64,000 nt of DNA from Bin87 sp965203195 (lineage in GTDB: Bacteria; Chloroflexota; Dehalococcoidia; Lucifugimonadales; UBA3495): the NCBI GenBank assembly GCA_965203195.1, contig OZ241860.1, forward strand, positions 3,658,001 to 3,722,000, in the 5' to 3' direction. This document shows, piece after piece, positions 8,466-17,399 of the stretch. A program made the position numbers and the translations under genes. Within the stretch, counting starts at the first letter, position 1, and each line of letters opens with the position of its first letter. The notes under the pieces are model-generated. The model saw nothing but the letters and a program-made list of their open reading frames with translations, had not been told where the DNA came from and searched no databases.

Positions 8466-9662
8466 ATGACTACGCAGAACCACATTTACTTTGACCACGC
8501 CGGCACCACGCCGATGGACGAGGCCGTCCTGGAGGCTATGCTGCCCTATTTCACGCGGCTTTACGGCAACGCTTCCAGCGTGCATACCGTGGGGCAGGAG
8601 GCGCGTTACGCGCTGGACGCGGCGCGGGCGCGGGTGGCGGGAGCGCTGAACTGCCGCCAGCGGGAAATCGTTTTTACCAGCGGCGGCACGGAATCGGACA
8701 ACGCCGCCATATTGGGCGCCGCCTACGCTCTGGAGGAAACGGGGCGTCATGTCATCACCGCCAGCGCCGAGCATCACGCCGTGCTGCACGCCTGCCAGGC
8801 GCTGGAAAACCGGGGCTGGGATGTTACCTATCTGCCGGTTGACGACCAGGGTCGGGTTGACCCGCAAACCGTGGCTAACGCCGTTACCGCCCATACCACC
8901 GTGGTTTCCATAATGTACGCCAACAACGAAATTGGCGCCATCAATCCCATCCCGGAGATTTCCGCCGCCGTCAAGGAGAAGGCCCGCGAACTCAACCGCA
9001 CGGTAGTGATGCACACCGACGCCGTGCAGGCGGCGGGTTTTCTGGACCTTGATGTGCGGCGCCTGGGCGTGGATATGATGAGCCTGTCCGGGCACAAGTT
9101 TTATGGCCCCAAAGGGGTTGGCGCGCTGTTTCTGCGGCGCGGCGTTCCTTTTCTGCCCATCATCACCGGGGGCGGGCAGGAGCGGGAGCGGCGTTCCGGC
9201 ACCGAAAATGTGGCCGGCATCGTGGGCCTTTCCGTGGCGCTGGAACTTGCCGACGCTCAGCGGGAGGCCACCGGCGCCCGCTGCCGCGCCTTGCGCGACC
9301 GCATCATCGCCGAAATCGGGCGCGCCATTCCCGACGCCATTCTCAACGGACATCCCACGGAGCGGCTGCCCAATAATGTGAACTTCTCTTTCCCCGGCGT
9401 GGAGGGGGAAGCCATTCTGCTGGGCCTGGATCTGCGGGGCATTGCCGCCAGCAGCGGGAGCGCTTGCAGCAGCGGCTCCCTGGAACCGTCTCATGTGCTG
9501 CTGGCGCTGGGGCAAACCGCCGACCTGGCGCGGGGCTCTCTCCGCATTACCCTGGGCAAGCACAACACCGACGCCGAGGTGGACCGGCTCCTGGCCGTGC
9601 TCTGTGATTTGGTTAGCGAACTGCGGCAGATGCCGACGATGGGCGGGGCGGCAAATGATTAG
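8466..9662 (+). CDS. cysteine desulfurase (NifS/IscS family)
   Basis: 398 residues, a class-V PLP enzyme that removes sulfur from L-cysteine for Fe-S cluster and thio-cofactor synthesis. The PLP lysine is K211 in LSGHKFYGPKG; cofactor-contacting TSGGTESDN (71-79), AEHHAVLHAC, and HTDAVQAAG are all present. The catalytic persulfide Cys is C334 in SGSACSSGSLEPSHVL, on the longer loop typical of group I (NifS/IscS) enzymes. The stop overlaps the start of a lipoprotein gene by 8 bases. No iscU, tRNA-thiolation gene or regulator is adjacent, so the sulfur acceptor cannot be named. Confidence 0.95.
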   Translation: MTTQNHIYFDHAGTTPMDEAVLEAMLPYFTRLYGNASSVHTVGQEARYALDAARARVAGALNCRQREIVFTSGGTESDNAAILGAAYALEETGRHVITASAEHHAVLHACQALENRGWDVTYLPVDDQGRVDPQTVANAVTAHTTVVSIMYANNEIGAINPIPEISAAVKEKARELNRTVVMHTDAVQAAGFLDLDVRRLGVDMMSLSGHKFYGPKGVGALFLRRGVPFLPIITGGGQERERRSGTENVAGIVGLSVALELADAQREATGARCRALRDRIIAEIGRAIPDAILNGHPTERLPNNVNFSFPGVEGEAILLGLDLRGIAASSGSACSSGSLEPSHVLLALGQTADLARGSLRITLGKHNTDAEVDRLLAVLCDLVSELRQMPTMGGAAND

Positions 9663-10311
9663 GCCGGTCAAGACCGCGCGGCGCCGGTGGCTGGCGATGG
9701 CGCTGCTGGCGATGGCCCTGTTGGGGGCGGCGATTATGGGTTGCTCGGAGCAGTCGCCCAACATCGGCAAGTACTACAAGGGGCGCATTCTCCATATCAG
9801 CGTGGCGGATCTGGAGCGCACGGACGAACTGCGCTGGACCACCGTGCATCGCAACGAGCAAGGAGCGCCGGTAGAACGCTTCTATAGAATAATCCCCAAA
9901 TCGGAAGACCACGAGCTGACGCTGCTGCGCGTCAAGGTGGAGAACCACACGGCCACCAACGCCATCGTCAACATTGACAGCGACGCGGCCCAGCTGCGGG
10001 ATTTCCTGCGGGGACGCTACCGCCCCATTGATGTCAACGCGCGGGCCGAGGAGGTCGGCGTTCCCGAAAACCCCGCCGACGCCTGCAATGTTCCCGTCAA
10101 CCCCGAGCGGCTTGGGGTATGCGTCGAATTTCTGTGGAACTTAACCTACGAGGAAGATGGCGCCGACGGGCAAAAGGTCATCGTCCTGCGGGCTCAGGAG
10201 ATCCCTAACGGCAACGGGCTGGATGGGTGGCTGGTTTTTGAGACCCCTGAAGACACGCCGTTCCGTTCCTTCCGCTGGTCTGCGGGGGATACCGTTACCA
10301 TTGATTTCTAG
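9655..10311 (+). CDS. putative lipoprotein, unknown function
   Basis: 218 residues. A basic start (RPVKTARRRW) is followed by a hydrophobic helix and a lipobox-like IMGC at about residues 27-30, so it is probably a lipid-anchored exported protein. The mature part is beta-rich with RVKVENHTATNAIVNID, a pattern common in immunoglobulin-like or DUF4352-like extracellular domains, and contains two further Cys residues (ACNVPVNPERLGVC) that could form a disulfide. Start ATG 9655 overlaps the desulfurase stop, suggesting coupled translation. No specific family recognised. Confidence 0.6.
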   Translation: MIRPVKTARRRWLAMALLAMALLGAAIMGCSEQSPNIGKYYKGRILHISVADLERTDELRWTTVHRNEQGAPVERFYRIIPKSEDHELTLLRVKVENHTATNAIVNIDSDAAQLRDFLRGRYRPIDVNARAEEVGVPENPADACNVPVNPERLGVCVEFLWNLTYEEDGADGQKVIVLRAQEIPNGNGLDGWLVFETPEDTPFRSFRWSAGDTVTIDF

Positions 10312-10370
10312 CCCCTGATTCCTAACCTTTGATTTCCAGAGGTCAGGGCGGGCTGGGCGGAGGACAGGCG

Positions 10371-11093
10371 ATGACTAACCCGGACTGGACGACCACGCGG
10401 CCCTATGACTTTGAGGCCGCCGGCGACCGCATTTACACCGCCGCCATCACGCGGATGTACGGCTGGATTGCCCTGGGCCTGGTCACTACCGGGGCTACCG
10501 CCGCCATCGCCTACCGGCTGGGGGCGCTGGATGGCATCGGGCTGATTGGATACCTGGTGATTATCGGCGTGGCGCTGGCGTTGCTGGTCGCCCTGTATTT
10601 GACCGTCCATCGCGTCCCCGCTCCGGTATCCGCCGTGCTATATCTGGCCTTCACCGCCGTTGAGGGCGTGGCCATTTCCTACATCTTTGGCGCCTACACC
10701 AACCAGACCATCGTCCTGGCTTTCGGTCTCACCGCCGGGTTGTTCACGGCGATGAGCGTAATCGGATTCACCACCAGGCGGGATCTGTCCAAACTCGGCC
10801 CTGTACTTCTGTTCGGGCTGGTTGGGGTGGTCATCGTCAGCGTTATCAACATTTTCATCGGCTCCGGCATCCTGTCCTGGATAGTAACCCTGGTGGCTTT
10901 GCCCCTGTTCCTGGCCCTGGTCGTCTGGGAGACGAAAGAGGTTAAGGAACTGGCGCAACAGGCCGCCGAGGACGGCGACGAAAATGCGGCTCGCCGCATT
11001 GCGATCATCGGCGCCGCCGGCCTCTACCTCGCTTTCCTCAACATATTTCTCATCCTGCTCCGCATCGTCCAGTTTTTCAGCGGCGATGATTAA
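10371..11093 (+). CDS. Bax inhibitor-1/YccA family membrane protein
   Basis: 240 residues with seven predicted hydrophobic helices and the short linkers of the BI-1 family: FEAAGDRIYTAAITRMYGWIALGL at the start, AFTAVEGVAISYIFGAY in the middle and a C-terminal AGLYLAFLNIFLILLRI helix. The conserved GLYLxxxNIFLxLLR signature is complete. Family members are inner-membrane proteins, some acting as pH-sensitive calcium leaks or interacting with FtsH. ATG 10371 follows a GGCGGAGGA SD. The next gene begins within its stop codon (TAATG). Confidence 0.93.
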   Translation: MTNPDWTTTRPYDFEAAGDRIYTAAITRMYGWIALGLVTTGATAAIAYRLGALDGIGLIGYLVIIGVALALLVALYLTVHRVPAPVSAVLYLAFTAVEGVAISYIFGAYTNQTIVLAFGLTAGLFTAMSVIGFTTRRDLSKLGPVLLFGLVGVVIVSVINIFIGSGILSWIVTLVALPLFLALVVWETKEVKELAQQAAEDGDENAARRIAIIGAAGLYLAFLNIFLILLRIVQFFSGDD

Positions 11094-11818
11094 TGCCGGT
11101 TGACCTTGCAGGATTGCGGTCATCGGCGGGCAGGGGGGAAATCCGGGCGGCTGGCCGGCCACTTTCCTGGATGATAACGCCTGCTGACGACGCCCTGATG
11201 ACGACGCCACCCGTTCCGGCGCCGCCGCCCTCACCGCCGCCGGCGCGGCGGCGCGTGTTTCATCTGGTTGCCGCCAGCGCCACTACTCTGCTGGCGCTGG
11301 TTATTCCCCAACCGGCTTATCTGACGCTGATTGGGGGCGGGGCGCTGCTGGCTCTGGCGCTGGATTCCGCCCGGCCGCGGGTGCCGGCGCTGAATCGGCT
11401 TTTTATCCGCATTTTCGGGCCGATGCTGAAGCCCGCCGAGGTTACGGAAATATCGGGGGCCACCTGGTTTCTGATTGCCGCCTTTTTCGCCTTTTATTTC
11501 TACGGGGCGGCAGTGGCGATGCCGGCGCTGCTGTTTATCGCAGTGGGCGACCCGGTGGCGGCTCTGGTGGGAACACGCAGCCCCGGCCCGCGCTGGCGGG
11601 GCAAGTCGCCCGTGGGCGGGCTGGGCTTCATCGCCGCCGCGCTGGGCGCGTGGGCAGCGCTGTCCGCTCTGGGGGCGGGCGGGTGGTCGTGGGCGATAGT
11701 CATCGGGGTTATGGTGGCCGCCGCCGTGGAGCTGGCGCCCATCCCGCTGGATGACAATCTCACCGTGCCGCTGATCGCCGGCGGGGCGATGACGCTGGCG
11801 AATGTGTGGTCTGTGTAG
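11093..11818 (+). CDS. CTP-transferase/polyprenol (dolichol/phytol) kinase-like membrane protein
   Basis: 241 residues. After a Pro-rich N-terminus there are about six hydrophobic segments. The diagnostic elements are in the second half: VGDPVAALVGTR, RGKSPVGGLGFIAA and ELAPIPLDDNLTVPLIAG, the GDxxAxxxG...KSxxGxxxxF...EexxxPxDDNLxxPL pattern of SEC59/VTE5-like polyprenol kinases and CDP-diglyceride synthase relatives. It would phosphorylate a prenol or transfer CTP-derived groups at the membrane. ATG 11093 overlaps the previous stop; an alternative start is ATG 11198. Its last 59 bases overlap the convergent M20 gene. Confidence 0.75.
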   Translation: MPVDLAGLRSSAGRGEIRAAGRPLSWMITPADDALMTTPPVPAPPPSPPPARRRVFHLVAASATTLLALVIPQPAYLTLIGGGALLALALDSARPRVPALNRLFIRIFGPMLKPAEVTEISGATWFLIAAFFAFYFYGAAVAMPALLFIAVGDPVAALVGTRSPGPRWRGKSPVGGLGFIAAALGAWAALSALGAGGWSWAIVIGVMVAAAVELAPIPLDDNLTVPLIAGGAMTLANVWSV

Positions 11819-13169
11819 GGGGCGTTTGCGCCGCGCCGTCGTACTCGGTTACTGCGGCGCGCTGCCGCTGGAAATTGAGGTACGCGCCCCGGGACATCGC
11901 CGGGCGGAACGAGGATACGACCTGCTTGCCCTGGGCGGCGTGGTCCGCCAGGAGGTCGATCACCGACATTGCCATAATTTTGGCCGGGTTCAGTACCGCC
12001 TGCGCGTAGTCGGTGATGACATATTCGGCGCTGTGGGCCGGCCCCTGGGCGCCGGCGGTGTAGGGATGAATGGACGGGATGATGTGGCTTACGTCGCCCA
12101 TATCGGTAGAGCCGCCGCGGTTGCGGGAGGGGGGCATTACCGTGAATCGCTTCTCGTCAATGATGCGGAGGGCGTTGACGCGGAACACGTCCAGCAGCTG
12201 CTGGTTGTGTCGCATAGGCAGGTAGCCCGGAATGTTGGTGATGGACACGGAGGCGCCTACGGCCAGGGCGCCGGCGCGGAAGCAGCGGTCCACGATGTCG
12301 GAATTGCGCACTACCGCTTCCGGGGTTGCGGAGCGGACGCGCCATTCCAGGCGGACATCGGCCGGCACCGCGCTCACCGCTTCGCCGCCTTTGGTCATAA
12401 TGCCGTGGATGCGCACGGTGTCCTGTTCCTGGTACAGTTCCCGGTTGGCGTTGATGCTCTGGAGGGCGAAGTTGGCGGCGTTGAGGGCGTTGATGCCCAG
12501 ATGAGGGGAGGTGCCGGCGTGGGCGCCCTTGCCGGTGAAGCGGACATATTTGACCACATGGCCGTTGCTGGTGCCGCCGATGGCGAAGCTGTAGGCGCCC
12601 ATATCGCTGGCGGTGTGGCACATCATGGCAATGTCTACGTCGTCAAACTCGCCCAGCCGGATCAGTTCCTGTTTGCCGCCGAGGAACTCGATTTTGCCGG
12701 CGGCCCGCAGGTCCAGGCGGTAGGCGACTTCGATGAATTCCTCGGCGGGGACAGCGAAGGGCAGGATTTCGCCGCTCAATTCCCGCAGCACTTCCGGTTG
12801 GGTAAGCCCAACTACGGCGCCCAGCATCATACTAATCTGGCAATTGTGTCCGCAGGCGTGGGCGGCGCTGTCGGGGGCGGCGTGGGGGTGGCCGTCCACG
12901 ATCAGGCTGTCCAGTTCCCCGATGATGGCCACGCGCGGGCCTTTGCCGGCGCCGCCGGCGACTTTTCCCTTGAGGCCGGTCAGGGCCAGGCCGGGGCGGA
13001 AGGGGACGCCCCAGCGGGCGAACTGCTCGGCTACCACCCGCGCCGTCCGGTACTCGCGATAGCCCGGCTCGGGGCGTTCCAGGATGTCCCTGGCCACGGC
13101 GACCAGCTCGTCGCTATGCCGGTCGATGGCGGCGCAGGCCGCCTGCTTCAGTTCCGCGCGGGTTGACAT
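11760..13169 (-). CDS. M20 family amidohydrolase (AbgB/M20D-like), copy 1
   Basis: 469 residues. Dinuclear-zinc metallohydrolase landmarks are IIGELDSL, HACGHN (residues about 109-114), PAEEFIE and the C-terminal GGSTDMGDVSH followed by a metal-ligand His in GPAHSAEY. A dimerisation (lid) domain with GKGAHAGTSPHLGINALNA lies at about 215-330. The HACGHN variant in place of HACGHD is shared with p-aminobenzoyl-glutamate hydrolase-like members. It probably removes an acyl or aminoacyl group from an N-acylated compound. The second copy follows upstream in the same direction; the C-terminal ~25 residues are low-complexity and overlap the convergent kinase-like gene. Confidence 0.88.
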   Translation of the reverse strand: MSTRAELKQAACAAIDRHSDELVAVARDILERPEPGYREYRTARVVAEQFARWGVPFRPGLALTGLKGKVAGGAGKGPRVAIIGELDSLIVDGHPHAAPDSAAHACGHNCQISMMLGAVVGLTQPEVLRELSGEILPFAVPAEEFIEVAYRLDLRAAGKIEFLGGKQELIRLGEFDDVDIAMMCHTASDMGAYSFAIGGTSNGHVVKYVRFTGKGAHAGTSPHLGINALNAANFALQSINANRELYQEQDTVRIHGIMTKGGEAVSAVPADVRLEWRVRSATPEAVVRNSDIVDRCFRAGALAVGASVSITNIPGYLPMRHNQQLLDVFRVNALRIIDEKRFTVMPPSRNRGGSTDMGDVSHIIPSIHPYTAGAQGPAHSAEYVITDYAQAVLNPAKIMAMSVIDLLADHAAQGKQVVSSFRPAMSRGAYLNFQRQRAAVTEYDGAAQTPPTQTTHSPASSPRRRSAAR

Positions 13170-13229
13170 TGTGAATGGTCTCTGGGCGGGTTTGACGGCG
13201 GACAGGGCATTGCTGCCGGCCGGCCGCGG

Positions 13230-14561
13230 TCAGCCTTCGGTGTAGCTTTCCTCGGCGGCCAGCGTGCGCATAAAGTCGACGTACTGGCGCGGGGTCATTT
13301 CGGGGCGGTGGTTGGCGACGACGCGGTTGGCTTCGGCGGCGCCGTCGCCCAGCAGGTCGATTACGGTGGCGGCCATGGCCTTGGCGGCGGTGATGACGGC
13401 CAGTTGGTAGTCGTGGACTACATAATCGGCGCCGTGTCCGATGCCGGTGGCGCCGCCGACGTAGGGATGGATGACGGGCATCAGGTGGCTGACGTCGCCC
13501 ATATCGGTGCTGCCGGTGCGGTGTCCGGTGTCGCCCACGCCGTCGGTGCCGACCAGGGCGCCGGCGTTGGCGCGGAACAGTTCGTTCATGCGGTGGTCTT
13601 GCAGCATAGGCAGATAGCCGGGGATGGTTTGGATGTTGACGGTGGCGCCTACGGCCATGGCGCCGGCGCGGAGGGCGCGGTCGACCTTGCGGTTGGCGTC
13701 CATAATGGCGTCCAGCGTTTTGCCGCGGACGAAGGTTTCCATACGGACGTCGGCCGGCACGGCGCTGACGGCTTCGCCGCCTTTGGTGATGATGGGATGG
13801 ACGCGGACGGTGTCGGTGTCAACGAAGGTTTCGCGGTTGAAGTGGATGGCGGACATTGCCAGGGTGGCGGCGTTGAGGGCGTTGATGCCCAAGTGGGGCG
13901 AGCCGCCGGCGTGGGCGCCGCGGCCGAGGAACCGGATTTTTTTGGCCAGGGTGCCGTTGTTGGTGCCGCTTACGGCCAGCTGACCTTCGCTGGCGGTACT
14001 GGTGGTGTGCATCATCATCGCGAGGTGGACGTCGTCGAATTCGCCCAGCCGGATGAACTCGGGTTTGCCGCCCAGGAACTCGATTTTGCCGGCGCGGCGC
14101 AGGTCGTCCCGGTATTCAATTTCGATGTATTCCTCGGCCGGCACGGCCATTGAGACCACGCGTCCGCTCAAGTGGGGCAGCACGCGCTGGTGCATGAGGC
14201 CGATGGTAGCGCCCAGCATCATTCCGATTTGGCAGTGGTGGCCGCAGGCGTGGGCGGCGCCGGTGTCGGGGCGGGCGTGAGGGTGTTCGTTGACGATGAG
14301 GCTGTCCAGTTCCCCGATGATGGCCATAGTGGGGCCTTCGCGGCCGCCGATGAGATCGGCGCGCAGGCCGGTCATCCCCAGGTTGCTGCGGAAGGGGAGG
14401 CCCATTGCGGCGAACTTTTCGCCGACCAGGGCGGCGGTTTTGAATTCGCGGAAGCCGGGTTCGGGGTTAGCCAGGATCTGGCGGGACAGGCTCACCAGTT
14501 CGTCGCCCCGGGCGTCGATTTCGGCAAAGGCGATGTCTTTCAAATCCTCTTTCGTAGGCAT
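13230..14561 (-). CDS. M20 family amidohydrolase (AbgB/M20D-like), copy 2
   Basis: 443 residues, clearly paralogous to the neighbour at 11760-13169: it keeps IIGELDSL, HACGHH, PAEEYIEIEYRDDLRRAGKIEFLGGK, the lid motif GRGAHAGGSPHLGINALNA and GSTDMGDVSH. The two copies lie head-to-tail with 60 bases between them and look like an old tandem duplication. ATG 14561 has a GGAGG 11 bases upstream; a TTG at 14570 is possible but too close to that SD. Catabolism of N-acyl or pABA-glutamate-like substrates is the usual role; substrate unproven. Confidence 0.88.
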   Translation of the reverse strand: MPTKEDLKDIAFAEIDARGDELVSLSRQILANPEPGFREFKTAALVGEKFAAMGLPFRSNLGMTGLRADLIGGREGPTMAIIGELDSLIVNEHPHARPDTGAAHACGHHCQIGMMLGATIGLMHQRVLPHLSGRVVSMAVPAEEYIEIEYRDDLRRAGKIEFLGGKPEFIRLGEFDDVHLAMMMHTTSTASEGQLAVSGTNNGTLAKKIRFLGRGAHAGGSPHLGINALNAATLAMSAIHFNRETFVDTDTVRVHPIITKGGEAVSAVPADVRMETFVRGKTLDAIMDANRKVDRALRAGAMAVGATVNIQTIPGYLPMLQDHRMNELFRANAGALVGTDGVGDTGHRTGSTDMGDVSHLMPVIHPYVGGATGIGHGADYVVHDYQLAVITAAKAMAATVIDLLGDGAAEANRVVANHRPEMTPRQYVDFMRTLAAEESYTEG

Positions 14562-14645
14562 ACCAGGCAAACCCTCCGGCGCAGGCTGAACGGCTCCGGC
14601 CGGAGCCGCCCGCGGGCAGATAGTAGCATAACCGGCGCCGGTTGC

Positions 14646-15647
14646 CTATTGGGTATCCGGGAATCCGATGTAGCAGGGCAAATCGTCGGCGCCGGTGAGT
14701 TCCATAATGCGCTGCCGGATGGCGGCGACGGCGCGTTCAATGCCGTGGTAAAGCTCCATAGGGTCGTCCATTCGGACGCGGGCGCCCTCGTAGCGGTCTG
14801 CGACGGCGTATTTGTCGAGCCAGTCGAGTTCCTCGCCGGCGGGGGTTTCGGCTTCGCCCGGCTGCTGGCGCACCAGGCCCATAAGCCAGTCCAAGTTGTG
14901 GGAATTGCGGTAGCCGACGCCCAGGGCGGAGAGCCAGCCTTTGAGGATGGTTTCCAAAGTTTGCTGGGCGAGGAAGCCGATGAATTCCTGCGATTGCCTG
15001 ATTTCAAGCGCTTTTTCCAGGTCGCCGAGGTTGCGGTCGGCGGTGATGGCGCGCTGTTGTACATCGGGCCAGTCGATGGGGCCGGCGTCGGGGTTGGGGT
15101 GGTCGCAGTGGGGGCGTTCTCCGGTCATCATAACTCCGTCGCGGGTGGCCTGGCCGGCCACGTGGTTGATGCCGCGGCGGCAGCGTTGGTATTCGGCCGG
15201 GGTCATCCGCACGACGTCCACGTTCATAAATTCGCCGTAGGCGATTATGGTCTGCCGGCGCGCGGCATCGGTGGCTTTCATATAGGCGGCGTTGGACATT
15301 CCGCGCTCGCCGGTTATGACCAGCAGGTCGATATCGGAGTCGGGGCCGTAGTCGCCGCGGGCGCGGGAGCCGAACAGGATGACGGTTTCGGGGCGGATGG
15401 CGTCGTGGACGGCGCGGGCGACGGCGAGGGCTTTGGGGTCGTATTGGAGTTTGCGATGGGCAGTCATACTAGATCCCCCGTGTCCGGCTGGAGTCGCTCC
15501 GGCGTCAGGTGAACCAGCCCAGCCACGGAGGTGCCACCGCGCTTCGGCATACGCCTTTGCCAGTTCCGGGCCTTGCGCCGCGTCGGTAGTCAGAATATGT
15601 TCGCGAATGGCCTGGTTAATCATATTGCGGCGGACGAGATCGTCCAT
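14646..15647 (-). CDS. single-chain nucleotidyltransferase-HEPN protein
   Basis: 333 residues if begun at ATG 15647, 273 if begun at ATG 15467 (which has a GGGGGATC upstream). Counted from the latter, GSRARGDYGPDSDID at residues 33-47 is an intact MNT-type nucleotidyltransferase motif with both metal-binding Asp residues. The C-terminal half (from about 150) is HEPN-like: helices with FLAQQTLETILKGWL and a YRNSHNLDWLM segment. MNT and HEPN are usually separate antitoxin and toxin; here they are one chain. The extra ~60 residues from 15647 form a helical, open, in-frame extension (MDDLVRRNMINQAIREHIL) directly behind a TACAAT -10 candidate, so the longer form is preferred. Confidence 0.8.
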   Translation of the reverse strand: MDDLVRRNMINQAIREHILTTDAAQGPELAKAYAEARWHLRGWAGSPDAGATPAGHGGSSMTAHRKLQYDPKALAVARAVHDAIRPETVILFGSRARGDYGPDSDIDLLVITGERGMSNAAYMKATDAARRQTIIAYGEFMNVDVVRMTPAEYQRCRRGINHVAGQATRDGVMMTGERPHCDHPNPDAGPIDWPDVQQRAITADRNLGDLEKALEIRQSQEFIGFLAQQTLETILKGWLSALGVGYRNSHNLDWLMGLVRQQPGEAETPAGEELDWLDKYAVADRYEGARVRMDDPMELYHGIERAVAAIRQRIMELTGADDLPCYIGFPDTQ

Positions 15648-15669
15648 TTCACGGAAAATAACAGGGCTG

Positions 15670-15675
15670 ATTGTA
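15670..15675 (-). promoter_or_regulatory. -10 candidate for the MNT-HEPN gene
   Basis: The minus strand reads TATGCTACAAT, a TACAAT hexamer 22 bases before ATG 15647. No good -35 is visible. It is back-to-back with the glycerate kinase promoter. Confidence 0.4.
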
Positions 15676-15713
15676 GCATATTCCGGTTTGGTACGGGGCG
15701 TTGCCGGATGCGC

Positions 15714-15719
15714 TATAAT
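15714..15719 (+). promoter_or_regulatory. -10 TATAAT of garK; probably leaderless transcript
   Basis: A perfect TATAAT ends 7 bases before ATG 15727. Transcription normally begins about 7 bases after the -10, so the mRNA would start at or next to the start codon and carry no Shine-Dalgarno. The -35 is weak. Confidence 0.6.
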
Positions 15720-15726
15720 CCCCGCT

Positions 15727-16878
15727 ATGTCGCTACGCATTGTCATCGCACCGCAGGCTTTCAAGCAGAGCGTGGGCGCCCGCGCCGCCGCCGTGGCCAT
15801 TGGGCGCGGCGTGCGGCGGGTGGCCCCCGACGCTCAAACTACGCTGATTCCGGTGGCCGACGGTGGGGACGGCACCCTGGCCGCCCTGATTGAGACCAGC
15901 GGCGGACGCTACTTTGACGCCCCCGCGCGCGGGCCTCTGGGCGAGCCCCTGATGGCGCGCTGGGGCGCAATGGGCGACGGCCAGACCGCCGTGATTGAAA
16001 TGGCCCTGGCCTCGGGCCTGGCCCTGCTGGGGGACGAGCAGCGGGACCCGCGCCACGCCACTACCTACGGCGTGGGGCAACTGATGGGCGCCGCCCTGGA
16101 CGCGGGCTATGCCCGCATCATTGTGGGGCTGGGGGGCAGCGCCACCAACGACGGCGGCGCCGGCATGGCGTCCGCCCTGGGCGTCCGCTTTCGGGACGCG
16201 CAGGGCGGCGAGCTGGCGCCGGGCGGGGCGGCGCTGGCCAATCTGGCCCGGATCGACACGGGCGGCATTCATCCGAAACTGGGCGAGGCGGTCATCACCG
16301 GCGCGACGGATGTGACCAACCCGCTGTGCGGCGATACCGGGGCGTCCGCTATCTTTGGGCCGCAGAAAGGGGCCACGCCGGCAATGGTGGCGGAGCTGGA
16401 CGGCTGTTTGGGCAATCTGGCGCGGGTTATCAGCGCGGATTTGGGGATTGATGTCGCCGATACGCCGGGGGCAGGCGCGGCCGGGGGGCTGGGCGCGGGG
16501 CTGATGGCCTTTGCGGGCGCCGAACTGCGCTCCGGAATTGACCTGGTGTGCGACGCGCTGGACTTTGACGCCCACGCCGCAGACGCCGATCTGGTCATCA
16601 CCGGCGAGGGACGGGCCGACCGCTCCACTGTCTTTGACAAGGCGCCCGTGGGCATTGCCCGGCGCAGCCGCGCCTTTGGCGTTCCGACGCTGCTCTTGGC
16701 CGGCAGCCTCGGCCCCGGCTACGAGGCGCTATACGAACACGGCATTGACGCCATCATTCCCATTGCCGAGGAACCGGCGACGCTGGAATACAGCCTGGGG
16801 CAGGGCGCCGGGCTGCTGGAACGGGCGGCGGAACGGGCCTTGCGGCTGTATCTGCTGGGGCGGCAGGGCCGGGGCTGA
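15727..16878 (+). CDS. glycerate 2-kinase (GarK family)
   Basis: 383 residues, full length. It phosphorylates glycerate to 2-phosphoglycerate with ATP, in glycerate/glyoxylate assimilation. Family blocks are the N-terminal IVIAPQAFKQS, PVADGGDGT, the glycine-rich GLGGSATNDGGAGMASALG at about residues 136-154, GPQKGATPAMV and the C-terminal ITGEGRADRSTVFDKAPVGIA. ATG 15727 is chosen because the conserved IVIAPxxFKxS strand begins immediately after it and a TATAAT lies just upstream. A small SRPBCC gene follows 10 bases downstream. Confidence 0.95.
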   Translation: MSLRIVIAPQAFKQSVGARAAAVAIGRGVRRVAPDAQTTLIPVADGGDGTLAALIETSGGRYFDAPARGPLGEPLMARWGAMGDGQTAVIEMALASGLALLGDEQRDPRHATTYGVGQLMGAALDAGYARIIVGLGGSATNDGGAGMASALGVRFRDAQGGELAPGGAALANLARIDTGGIHPKLGEAVITGATDVTNPLCGDTGASAIFGPQKGATPAMVAELDGCLGNLARVISADLGIDVADTPGAGAAGGLGAGLMAFAGAELRSGIDLVCDALDFDAHAADADLVITGEGRADRSTVFDKAPVGIARRSRAFGVPTLLLAGSLGPGYEALYEHGIDAIIPIAEEPATLEYSLGQGAGLLERAAERALRLYLLGRQGRG

Positions 16879-16888
16879 TTTGACGCCG

Positions 16889-17383
16889 ATGGCGGTCTTT
16901 ACGCTGGAATCGGAGCAGTGGCTGCCGCGCCGGCCGGCGGAGGTGTTTGACTTTTACGCCGACGCCTTTAATTTGGAACGGCTGACGCCGGCCTGGCTGC
17001 GGTTCCGGGTGCTGACGCCGCCGCCCATTGAGATGGGGGCCGGGGTTGAGATTGAGTACCGCCTGCGGCTGCATGGCATACCGATGGGGTGGCGCAGCCG
17101 CATTGTGGCGTGGGAGCCGCCGCATCGTTTTGTTGACGAGCAAATCAGCGGGCCATACCGGCGCTGGGTTCATGAGCATACCTTTGCGGAGCAGGACGGC
17201 GGCACTCTGGCGCGGGATTGCGTGGAGTACGGGATGCTTGGCGGCTGGCTGGTGGACCGGCTGCTGGTGCGGCGGGATTTGCGGCGCATTTTCGCCTACC
17301 GGCAGGAGCGGCTGGCGGAGGCGTTTGGCGGCGGCGGGTTGCCTTGCGAAAAGGGCGCAGGACGGACGGCGGTGGACATTTGA
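16889..17383 (+). CDS. SRPBCC/polyketide-cyclase-like ligand-binding protein
   Basis: 164 residues. The START/SRPBCC fold is indicated by FTLESEQWLPRRPAEVFDFYADAFNLERLTPAWLRF at the start, the IEYRLRLHGIPMGWRSRI strand pair, DEQISGPYRRWVHEHTF and a C-terminal amphipathic helix ending RQERLAEAF. These proteins bind hydrophobic ligands or act as cyclases; function here unknown. It is 10 bases behind garK and probably cotranscribed. TTG 16880 is an in-frame alternative start. Confidence 0.85.
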   Translation: MAVFTLESEQWLPRRPAEVFDFYADAFNLERLTPAWLRFRVLTPPPIEMGAGVEIEYRLRLHGIPMGWRSRIVAWEPPHRFVDEQISGPYRRWVHEHTFAEQDGGTLARDCVEYGMLGGWLVDRLLVRRDLRRIFAYRQERLAEAFGGGGLPCEKGAGRTAVDI

Positions 17384-17399
17384 GGAGACGGCACGCGTA

